From: an uncultured Oscillospiraceae bacterium
Lineage (GTDB): Bacteria; Bacillota; Clostridia; Oscillospirales; Acutalibacteraceae
DNA: 22,558 nucleotides
Reading direction: 5' to 3'
NCBI GenBank assembly: GCA_900546785.1
Contig: URED01000037.1
Coordinates: forward strand, 1 to 22,558
Part shown: one piece after another, positions 17,038 to 22,558 of the stretch
Layout: every line of letters starts with the position of its first letter
Numbering within the stretch: the stretch's first letter is position 1
Position numbers and translations under genes: made by a program
The notes under the pieces: model-generated
The model's input: the letters and a program-made list of their open reading frames with translations, nothing else
What the model was told of the DNA's origin: nothing
Databases searched by the model: none

Positions 17038-17092
17038 ATAATGTTGTATTTTGTAAAAAATATGTTATTATATTTATATGAATAACATTATA
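17038..17092 (+). promoter_or_regulatory. Promoter with overlapping inverted repeats, upstream of the PHP-ATPase gene
   Basis: TTGTAT (17044-17049), a 16-base spacer and an extended -10 TGTTATTAT (17063-17071). ATGTTATT (17062-17069) is repeated inverted as AATAACAT (17081-17088), covering the -10. TATAATGTT (17037-17045) is repeated inverted as AACATTATA (17084-17092), covering the -35 side. A repressor binding here would block the promoter. A GAGGAAAG ribosome site lies at 17109-17116. Confidence 0.55.
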
Positions 17093-17119
17093 TACTGCTA
17101 TATTGTATGAGGAAAGTCA

Positions 17120-19483
17120 ATGGAAAAAATTGTAAAAACAGGTATGAAAATTGATTTACATATTCATTCAAGTAAATCAGTACATAAAGACGGTAAAAAA
17201 GTTAGATATAATACCATTAGCAATATTGGGATATTGATAGATAAGTTAAATCAGCAATGCGTTAATATATGTTCAATAACTGATCACGATGTTTTCTCTT
17301 ATGAAATGTACCAGGCCCTGAAAAAAGCTGAAAAAGAAGATAACTCTATAAAAAAAGTTTTGCCTGGTATAGAGTTTTCAGTTAATTTTAAAGATGATAA
17401 CTCGAATGAAAAAACTGTACATGTTATTTGTATATTTGATGATGCTGATGATAACAAAATTAAAGAATTAGAAACTATAATTAATTTAGAAAGGCCAAAT
17501 TCTAACGGCGCTTATAGTGAAGAAAAATTTTTAGATTTATTGCGAAAAATTGATATCAATACCATCTTGATTGCACATCAAAAAAACACTCTGTCAAGTA
17601 AGAATGCCAAGAAAAATGATGTACAATCATTAGGCGAAAATAAATTTTTAGAATTTGTATATTCTGATTATTTTGAAGCATTCGAATTTAAGAATAAGCG
17701 CAATGAAATTCTTAATAAAAATTATTTGCTACAAAATAATATCGAAAAAAAAGTTAGCTTTGTTACTGGCACAGATTGCCACGATTGGAATGTATATCCA
17801 CATGAAGATAAATTCGACAAAACTGAAAATTTTCCATATACTTTTGCAAAATGTTTACCAACATTTAGAGGCCTAGTAATGGCAATGACTGATAATCTAC
17901 GACTTAAACGAGTTAATAGTTTTTTTAATGTTGACAAAGTAGCGCTTGATTATATAAATGTTATCTCTAATGGTCAAAAAATGCAAATTCCTCTTTCGAG
18001 AGGAATCAATGTTATAATAGGTGATAATTCTGTTGGAAAATCAATGTTACTTCACGCTCTAACAGGATATTCAAAAATTTCTACAAATAAAGTTTTGATT
18101 AAAGGATATAAAAAGTATTTAAAAAACAGTAATTTAGAAATACCAGTGCAATTAAATGACGACGATATTTTTTATTTCGACATGCAAGGAGAAGTTAGAA
18201 AAAAATTTGAAGAGAACATATTAAATACAACCGAGTTTTTAAAACCAAATTTTCCTAAATGTATTGATTCTGCGCCTTATAAAGCAATTTTGAAAAATGA
18301 GGTTAATAGATTAATTGAGTATTTGAGTAAAAAGTTCCTTTTACAGGAAACTACAAAAAAACTAAATGGATTTAATATTGTTGTGACGGATGGACCTTCT
18401 CAAAGCTTAACATTTATAAAGAATCTAAGGAAATTAAAAAATGATACTAATTCTATAAATTCAATTATTACTAAATTTTCCGAATTAATTATACTGATTG
18501 ATGAAACCCTAAAATTAACATTAGATGAAGAGGACAAATTGTATTTAAAAGAACAAAAAAATAAAATAGAAGTTCTATACAATAAATACAAAAATAAATT
18601 AAGTGATATTAATAATGAAAACGAACGGATAGAGTTGGTAGCACAAACAATTGATAAAATAGCGCGACGGCATTCAAAAAGTATTACTGATTATCAAAAA
18701 AGGGAGTCAGCATTTTCTGATACCACTAGTTCTTTAAAAGACAATCTTATTTCAATTATAAAATCTGAAAAAAATATAGAAACATATACTCCAAACATTC
18801 CAACTATAAACATAAAAGCGAATAGTAACAGAATTCATGACTACGAATTTGTTTCAAAATTTCGAATTGATGAAATAAATATAGATTACTTTAATGAGTG
18901 TATAAATAAAGTATTCAAAGCTCATAAAAAATATAATTGGGAAGATATAGATGAGAAAAAGTTAAACAATTTACTTTTAAGATTTGACAATAATGAGCCT
19001 ATTTTAGAATTTTTTAAGAGAGTTTTAAATGATCAGATAGATAAGGATTTCGAACCAAAGTATTCTATTATTAGTAAAGGAATGGATAAATCAACTGAAC
19101 TTTCATCAGGTTTTAATTCAAAAATATATTTTGATTTATTGTCATATGAAACGACTAGAAATGGAGTGTATATAATTGATCAACCAGAAGATAATGTTTC
19201 TCAGCCAGCAATTAAATCGTATTTGTTGGAATATTTTAAAAATATGGGAGAAAATAGGCAAGTGATTTTAGTCACTCACAATCCTCAATTCATTGTAAAC
19301 CTTGATGTAGATAATTTAATATTTATGTCAAAGCAAAACAATTATATTGTGATAAAATCTGGTGCATTAGAGTACGAAAACGAAGACTATAGTATTCTTG
19401 ATATTGTTGCTACAAATGTCGATGGGGGCTTGGATTCAATTAGAAAGAGGTGGAAGCGATATGAAAAGGCAAGTAGTATTTAA
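17120..19483 (+). CDS. PHP-domain / SMC-like ATPase fusion (TrlF-like), putative defence effector
   Basis: A 787-residue protein. Residues 1-230 form a PHP phosphoesterase domain with all expected metal ligands visible: His14 and His16 (DLHIHS), Asp55-His56 (ITDHD), Glu85 (LPGIEFS), His101, His153 (IAHQKN), Asp219 and His221 (GTDCHD). Residues about 280-787 form an SMC/RecF-type ATPase: Walker A GDNSVGKS (301-308), a long helical, Lys/Asn/Glu-rich middle (about 420-600) likely to form coiled coil, signature ELSSG (660-664), Walker B IIDQPED (Asp687, Glu690) and switch His720 (VTHNP). This domain order is that of proteins annotated as TrlF-family AAA-like ATPases, some of which I recall being linked to phage defence (ppl). 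By analogy ATPase engagement on nucleic acid may control PHP nuclease or phosphatase activity. The gene is strikingly AT-rich, and its end overlaps the S24 gene by 23 bases. Confidence 0.9.
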   Translation: MEKIVKTGMKIDLHIHSSKSVHKDGKKVRYNTISNIGILIDKLNQQCVNICSITDHDVFSYEMYQALKKAEKEDNSIKKVLPGIEFSVNFKDDNSNEKTVHVICIFDDADDNKIKELETIINLERPNSNGAYSEEKFLDLLRKIDINTILIAHQKNTLSSKNAKKNDVQSLGENKFLEFVYSDYFEAFEFKNKRNEILNKNYLLQNNIEKKVSFVTGTDCHDWNVYPHEDKFDKTENFPYTFAKCLPTFRGLVMAMTDNLRLKRVNSFFNVDKVALDYINVISNGQKMQIPLSRGINVIIGDNSVGKSMLLHALTGYSKISTNKVLIKGYKKYLKNSNLEIPVQLNDDDIFYFDMQGEVRKKFEENILNTTEFLKPNFPKCIDSAPYKAILKNEVNRLIEYLSKKFLLQETTKKLNGFNIVVTDGPSQSLTFIKNLRKLKNDTNSINSIITKFSELIILIDETLKLTLDEEDKLYLKEQKNKIEVLYNKYKNKLSDINNENERIELVAQTIDKIARRHSKSITDYQKRESAFSDTTSSLKDNLISIIKSEKNIETYTPNIPTINIKANSNRIHDYEFVSKFRIDEINIDYFNECINKVFKAHKKYNWEDIDEKKLNNLLLRFDNNEPILEFFKRVLNDQIDKDFEPKYSIISKGMDKSTELSSGFNSKIYFDLLSYETTRNGVYIIDQPEDNVSQPAIKSYLLEYFKNMGENRQVILVTHNPQFIVNLDVDNLIFMSKQNNYIVIKSGALEYENEDYSILDIVATNVDGGLDSIRKRWKRYEKASSI

Positions 19484-20123
19484 ACAAGATATAGATAGAT
19501 ATATATTGGTTGAAGATTCGAAAGTTATTTTTGAAATAATAATTCAAAACTTAAAATTTGATTCTGCCAAATTTTATGAAGGCGTATACAAAAACAAAAA
19601 TGTTTTAATTGAATTGACAGACGGATTAAATAATCAGTCTGACAGAATCGGTAAGTACGTGTTTGATTGGTTGAACGAAATTATATCGGCAATTAATACA
19701 GAATTTCTTGAAGCAAGTAATAGTTTGCTCGAAGAATCAAATTCGAATAAAGTTATACCGCTATATGATCTATCTGTCTGTGCAGGTAACGGAATTTATA
19801 TCGATGGAAATGTTGATTATGAAAATTTTTCTACAACTATTCAAGAGGCTGATTATGCTCTCAAGATTAACGGAAAAAGCATGGAGCCAACGATTATGGA
19901 TGGAAGTATTGTTTTAGTGCAAAAAACTGAAGAATACAGTGATGGTGATATTGTTATTGTTAATTATAATGGAGACTCAATGTGCAAAAGATATAAAAAA
20001 ATTTCTCGAGGTTATAATTTGGTTCCAGATAATTCAAATGGAAATTTTAGGACTATTAACAATAGGCAAATTAAAGATTGTTATTTTCAAGGAAAAGTTG
20101 TAAAAGTATTAAATAATAAATGA
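19461..20123 (+). CDS. LexA-like S24 self-cleaving protease without an N-terminal helix-turn-helix
   Basis: A 220-residue protein. The C-terminal half is a Peptidase S24 domain: the Ala108-Gly109 cleavage site (SVCAGNG), catalytic Ser140 in GKSMEP, and catalytic Lys176 in SMCKRYKK. The spacings (32 and 36 residues) are close to those of LexA, and 'LVPDNSNG' follows as in LexA/UmuD. Residues 1-95 show no helix-turn-helix; they contain alternating hydrophobic strands and helices ('VIFEIIIQNLKFD', 'DRIGKYVFDWLNEIISAIN') that I do not recognise. I chose ATG 19461, with AGAGGTGG upstream; it overlaps the PHP-ATPase gene by 23 bases in another frame, so expression is coupled. In this context it may be a RecA- or damage-responsive regulator, or a proteolytic switch of the ATPase. 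UmuD-like function is an alternative. Confidence 0.88.
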   Translation: MKRQVVFKQDIDRYILVEDSKVIFEIIIQNLKFDSAKFYEGVYKNKNVLIELTDGLNNQSDRIGKYVFDWLNEIISAINTEFLEASNSLLEESNSNKVIPLYDLSVCAGNGIYIDGNVDYENFSTTIQEADYALKINGKSMEPTIMDGSIVLVQKTEEYSDGDIVIVNYNGDSMCKRYKKISRGYNLVPDNSNGNFRTINNRQIKDCYFQGKVVKVLNNK

Positions 20124-20158
20124 TGTGATTACAGTTTTATAATCTATGTTAGACCTTT

Positions 20159-21373
20159 TTATATCTCAAACCCATTAGTAATGCCGTTAAGCAAATCATC
20201 ATTTCTCTTTACATAATACATTTCGGTAATATCGGAAGTAGAGTGACCGAGAAGGTCGGCAACTTGTCTTGGAGTTAGAGCTTTGATAGTACCGTCAGGT
20301 TGCCGGATCCCGTTTACAAGATTTGTGGCGAATGTGTGGCGCAGGCTGTGTAAGCCCTTGCGCTCGATTCCTGCCGCTTTCAGTATGCGGTAGTATCTTT
20401 TTCTGAAGTTTGACGGTTTCGTGAAGTTTCCGTTTTCATCGCAGACGAGAGGGGAGTCCTCACCAAAGTAGAACTCCTCTCTTAATTTTTTTATCATTTC
20501 AATCGCAGTTGAGTTTAGCGGTACAATTCGTCTGCTTGATGCAGTCTTGAGTTTACCAACGGCGATTTCTCTGCCTGGTTGTTTTTCAGTGCCTACTCGT
20601 TTACCTACTTCTTTAACACCACGCTGAATGCGCATAACCTTGTTTTCTAAGTCTATATCGCCATTGTGAAGCCCAAGCATTTCTGCCGTGCGCAGTCCTG
20701 TGTTAAGCATTAGTATGTAAGCTGCTGATTGTTGATAAAACGGTTTGCCGGTACCCCAAGTTTTGAAACATTCTTTCTTGAATTTTTCTATTTCTTCAGG
20801 TGTGAATATAGTAATAGTTTCACTTGCTGGGAGCACTTCTTTGCCTTGATTTGCGTAGAAGTTTGCTTTCTTTATAACACCTACGCTGCGCATTGGATTT
20901 TTAAACAGTATTTCTTCCTGCTCAAGATATCGGAAGTATTCGTTGAGCAGATTATATGTTTTCTTAACTGTGGAGAATGCATAACCTTTTTCAGTCAGCG
21001 TGTTGATAAGTGTTTTTATGTCAACAGCAGTTATGTCCGATATGATTTTGTCACCAATGTAAGGTGCTATTTGATTGTTCAGCAGTTGCTCTAATCTGTC
21101 ATATGAAACTCTTTCTACTGACGGATACTTAAATACTTTGAGATAATTATACATACTGTCTTTGAGCCGTTTATTGCTCTCGTTGTGCTCTGATATTTCT
21201 TTATTGAATTTGGAAATGTATTTGGTGATCTTTTTATTTACTTCAGCTTTGGTGGTGCCTGAAAAACTTTTTCGTTTTCTCTCACCAACTTCGTTCATAT
21301 ACCAAACTACACCGCCCCAGCGGTTGTCAGTTCTTTTGAATATATTTCCGTTTGTAAGTAATTTTTTCTGCAT
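20159..21373 (-). CDS. int: Tyrosine recombinase (integrase) of an integrative element
   Basis: A 404-residue site-specific recombinase that would integrate and excise the element. The N-terminal arm-binding region (1-60, 'GNIFKRTDNRWGGVVWYMNEVG') and a SAM-like core-binding domain (about 70-170) precede the catalytic domain. That domain has Arg228 (TGLRTAEMLGL), His342 and Arg345 (LHSLRHTFA), His377 (LLGHSTSD) and nucleophile Tyr386 (TEMYY). All catalytic residues are present, so it should be active. I chose ATG 21373, with AAGGAG nine bases upstream, instead of a TTG eight codons earlier that overlaps the ribosome site. The organisation resembles Tn916/Tn1549-type integrases with an adjacent excisionase. 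Its 3' end faces the S24 gene 35 bases away, with no clear terminator in the gap. Confidence 0.95.
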   Translation of the reverse strand: MQKKLLTNGNIFKRTDNRWGGVVWYMNEVGERKRKSFSGTTKAEVNKKITKYISKFNKEISEHNESNKRLKDSMYNYLKVFKYPSVERVSYDRLEQLLNNQIAPYIGDKIISDITAVDIKTLINTLTEKGYAFSTVKKTYNLLNEYFRYLEQEEILFKNPMRSVGVIKKANFYANQGKEVLPASETITIFTPEEIEKFKKECFKTWGTGKPFYQQSAAYILMLNTGLRTAEMLGLHNGDIDLENKVMRIQRGVKEVGKRVGTEKQPGREIAVGKLKTASSRRIVPLNSTAIEMIKKLREEFYFGEDSPLVCDENGNFTKPSNFRKRYYRILKAAGIERKGLHSLRHTFATNLVNGIRQPDGTIKALTPRQVADLLGHSTSDITEMYYVKRNDDLLNGITNGFEI

Positions 21374-21395
21374 ATTATCACTCTCCTTGCAGGAC

Positions 21396-21421
21396 AAACA
21401 CTACCACAAAAGGTAGTGTTT
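21396..21421. repeat. Perfect hairpin between xis and int
   Basis: AAACACTACC (21396-21405) and GGTAGTGTTT (21412-21421) form a perfect 10-base stem with a six-base loop. It sits between the excisionase stop and the integrase ribosome site. There is no T-run after it on the minus strand, so it is more likely a regulatory or mRNA-processing element, or a protein-binding site, than a simple terminator. Confidence 0.65.
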
Positions 21422-21431
21422 ATCCAGATAA

Positions 21432-21632
21432 TTATTTCTCTGTCTGCAAATTAATCCATTCAATAAATTTATCTCTAGGTACAATTATTCGTCCGCCTAC
21501 AGTCATTGAAGGAAAACTCTTTGTGTGTGATAATTCATAAGCACTTGTTTTAGAAATTCCAAGCACTTCTGCCGCTTCAGGAACTGACAGCATTAACGGT
21601 AACTCATCAAATGATTTATATTTACTTTCCAT
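21432..21632 (-). CDS. xis: Excisionase-family (HTH_17) DNA-binding protein
   Basis: A 66-residue winged-helix protein: 'LPLMLSVPEAAEVLGISKTSAYEL' is the MerR-like helix-turn-helix of HTH_17 excisionases, followed by the wing 'SFPSMTVGGRIIVPRDKFIEWI'. It should bind near the element ends and steer the integrase toward excision, and may also regulate transcription. ATG 21632 has GGTGAT just upstream and gives the common start MESKYKSFDELPLMLSV; an ATG at 21644 would add four residues. It precedes int with a 58-base gap containing a perfect hairpin, the usual xis-int order. Confidence 0.93.
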   Translation of the reverse strand: MESKYKSFDELPLMLSVPEAAEVLGISKTSAYELSHTKSFPSMTVGGRIIVPRDKFIEWINLQTEK

Positions 21633-21633
21633 A

Positions 21634-21789
21634 TTAATCACCATAGCCTTTCAGACTACAAAAATAAATTAAAATTATTAACGCCTTACTGTAGCCTAAT
21701 AAGGCGCTAATGGTGATTACAGCCATCTCAAAATTATGCCATGGGCAAATTTTGAGGGCAATATAATCCGGATTAGTGTGAATTTTCAC
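21634..21789 (-). CDS. Possible 51-residue ORF upstream of xis
   Basis: A GTG start at 21789 has a very good ribosome site (GAAAGGAG, 21803-21796) at proper spacing. The frame stays open for 51 codons and stops one base before the xis ATG, as in translational coupling. The product begins MKIHTNPDYIALK and has a hydrophobic stretch in its second half ('AVITISALLGYSKALIILIYF'). I recognise no family. Several perfect inverted repeats overlap it, so the segment could instead be a structured leader RNA or operator region. Confidence 0.35.
   Translation of the reverse strand: MKIHTNPDYIALKICPWHNFEMAVITISALLGYSKALIILIYFCSLKGYGD
21727..21756. repeat. Hairpin, 13-base stem with a single bulge
   Basis: CTCAAAATT (21727-21735) pairs with AATTTTGAG (21748-21756), and the inner TGCC (21737-21740) pairs with GGCA (21744-21747), with only A21736 unpaired and a three-base loop. 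It lies in the leader between the mobilisation genes and xis. Confidence 0.75.
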
Positions 21790-21796
21790 ACTAATC
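21771..21796. promoter_or_regulatory. Perfect 26-base palindrome, operator candidate
   Basis: GATTAGTGTGAA (21771-21782) is followed by TT and its exact complement (21785-21796). On the minus strand it begins inside the ribosome site and covers the start codon of the 51-residue ORF, so as RNA it would hide that start. As DNA it looks like a dimeric repressor operator. Confidence 0.6.
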
Positions 21797-21804
21797 TCCT
21801 TTCA

Positions 21805-21828
21805 GCCTGCCAACAAATGTCGGCAGGC
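21805..21828. terminator. GC-rich 11-base hairpin after the mobilisation genes
   Basis: GCCTGCCAACA (21805-21815) pairs with 21818-21828 across two bases, with one A-C mismatch on the plus strand that is a G-U pair on the minus strand. The T-run lies on the plus-strand side (from 21830), so it fits a plus-strand terminator. On the minus strand it stands 12 bases after the stop at 21841 and lacks a T-run, so its role there is unclear. Confidence 0.5.
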
Positions 21829-21840
21829 ATTTATTTTTTT

Positions 21841-22558
21841 TTACATACTCATAGTGTAATCATAATCATCGTATTCTTCATAACCTGAAGTCTTTTGTCC
21901 TTTAGCAAGACGCTTTTTGATACTATTTTTAGATAACTTGTATCTTTTTCTTGTGTATCTTCTGTTGTTTGTATTTAGAAGGTCTGCGAAGTTACCCATA
22001 AAATTAATGCTCCAAGTGATAAGACTTGCATTGCTGTCAGTGCCCAGTTGATTATCCTTTGCTTGAGCAGTGTGTCTTTCATATGCTCTTTCTCCAAAGA
22101 AAGACTGTTCGAAAAATCTTCTTTCACTCTCCCAGCCTGTAAGGATATCTCCTGCATTGTTTCCTTGGTTTCGTCCTTCAGTACGTTGGTCTGTCTTATG
22201 ACTGACTTGTTGAAATCCGATTCTATCGCTTTCATAACTTTGCTGTGTTTCTTCGTTATTGAGCCTAGCTTCTCTATGTAGGTTTGCATATTCTCCGTCT
22301 GATTGTTTATCAAACCTGCCATCTGTTCTGTTGTAATCATTGTCTGAAGTATGTCCTGTTGCTGTTCCATTATTGATATTTGGTGTGCCAGCAGACTGAT
22401 AAGGCTTTTCCAGTTCTCTTCTGTTATCACTGCGCAGGTCTGAGGTGTTTGTGCCTGTCTCATCATATCCTTCATTTCTTCGAAGGAATTCTTTCCGTTT
22501 TGTGAATTCATTTTCCATTGCTCCTTTCAAATATTTATCTTCGTGCAGTTTAAAATCT
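21841..22558 (-). CDS. C-terminal region of a large hydrophilic protein, possibly a relaxase (partial)
   Basis: The frame is open from the stop at 21841 to the right edge with no stop codon (at least 238 codons), so the gene starts outside the window. An internal ATG at 22518 has its ribosome site too close and is probably not the true start. The visible part is very polar, rich in Asn, Arg, Asp, Glu and Gly ('NGTATGHTSDNDYNRTDGRFD'), likely disordered. It ends in a basic block ('RRYTRKRYKLSKNSIKKRL') and an acidic tail (YEEYDDYDYTM). Such tails are common in mobilisation relaxases of Firmicutes elements, but no catalytic motif is in view, so the relaxase call is inference from position and composition. 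Another gene is nested inside it in a different frame on the same strand. Confidence 0.55.
   Translation of the reverse strand, partial: DFKLHEDKYLKGAMENEFTKRKEFLRRNEGYDETGTNTSDLRSDNRRELEKPYQSAGTPNINNGTATGHTSDNDYNRTDGRFDKQSDGEYANLHREARLNNEETQQSYESDRIGFQQVSHKTDQRTEGRNQGNNAGDILTGWESERRFFEQSFFGERAYERHTAQAKDNQLGTDSNASLITWSINFMGNFADLLNTNNRRYTRKRYKLSKNSIKKRLAKGQKTSGYEEYDDYDYTMSM
21975..22511 (-). CDS. Coiled-coil protein with C-terminal membrane anchor, nested in another gene (MobB-like?)
   Basis: A 178-residue protein with ATG 22511 placed nine bases after AAAGGAG, a better start than the overlapping frame has here. Residues about 25-150 are predicted by eye to be largely helical with heptad spacing ('WKSLISLLAHQISIMEQQQDILQTM', 'IEKLGSITKKHSKVMKAIESD'). 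Residues about 155-175 form a transmembrane helix (INWALTAMQVLSLGALILWV). It lies wholly inside the longer open frame on the same strand. This matches the layout of mobB within mobA of RSF1010 and mbeB/mbeD within mbeA of ColE1, where the nested protein assists the relaxase or anchors it at the membrane. No sequence family is recognised. Confidence 0.78.
   Translation of the reverse strand: MNSQNGKNSFEEMKDMMRQAQTPQTCAVITEENWKSLISLLAHQISIMEQQQDILQTMITTEQMAGLINNQTENMQTYIEKLGSITKKHSKVMKAIESDFNKSVIRQTNVLKDETKETMQEISLQAGRVKEDFSNSLSLEKEHMKDTLLKQRIINWALTAMQVLSLGALILWVTSQTF

Larger units (their letters stand above)
16916..22558. mobile_element. Accessory island / integrative (mobilisable) element, right end outside the window
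   Basis: From about 16,916 the DNA becomes clearly AT-richer than the left part. It carries a tyrosine recombinase, an excisionase and overlapping genes resembling mobilisation proteins, plus a PHP-ATPase/S24 operon as cargo. The left border is taken as the end of the tRNA operon because integrases of this class often target tRNA 3' ends. No second copy of the tRNA-Trp 3' end is present in the window, so the border is inferred. An alternative border lies in the 35-base gap 20124-20158 just after the integrase gene. Confidence 0.55.

Overview
The window looks like chromosomal DNA of a spore-forming Clostridia-type Firmicute. Three things suggest this: a forespore sigma factor gene (sigG), strong AGGAGG-type ribosome sites, and frequent GTG/TTG starts. 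The left 16.9 kb has ordinary base composition. From about 16,916 rightward the sequence becomes visibly AT-rich and carries integration and mobilisation genes, so it reads as an accessory island next to a pair of tRNA genes.

Layout of the core part. 1-2853 (+): the 3' end of a lacZ-type beta-galactosidase, then acpS, nnr (metabolite repair) and a small lipoprotein, tightly spaced and closed by a terminator. 3005-5926 (+): its own promoter, then a membrane/regulator cassette (DUF2975-like protein, small Cro/CI regulator, large DUF4153/4173-like membrane protein with a Tyr/Asp/Glu-rich tail, and a one-TM protein). It ends at a bidirectional terminator shared with a convergent two-gene operon (6032-7548, -) of an RluA-family pseudouridine synthase and a two-TM protein. 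7716-13298 (+): a NUDIX hydrolase, then the uvrB-uvrA excision repair operon. 13433-14203 (-): sigG. 14333-16579 (-): an aldo/keto reductase and a GH29 alpha-L-fucosidase. 16660-16915 (+): promoter, tRNA with CAU anticodon, tRNA-Trp and a strong terminator.

Layout of the island (about 16,916 to beyond the right edge). First comes a two-gene operon: a 787-residue protein joining a complete PHP metallo-hydrolase domain to an SMC/ABC-like ATPase, and, overlapping it, a LexA-like S24 self-cleaving protease with no recognisable helix-turn-helix. Facing it are a tyrosine recombinase and an excisionase (-). Upstream of these lie a palindrome-rich leader with a possible 51-residue ORF, then a pair of fully overlapping same-strand genes. 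In that pair a coiled-coil/membrane protein is nested in another frame of what may be a relaxase C-terminus, an arrangement like the mobA/mobB genes of mobilisable plasmids.

The strongest candidate for an undescribed system is the PHP-ATPase plus S24 protease operon. I infer that it is a defence or stress-response module carried by the integrative element. PHP+SMC-like ATPase proteins are known (TrlF-type annotations, and I recall a defence protein called ppl), but I do not know of an established system pairing one with a LexA-like protease.
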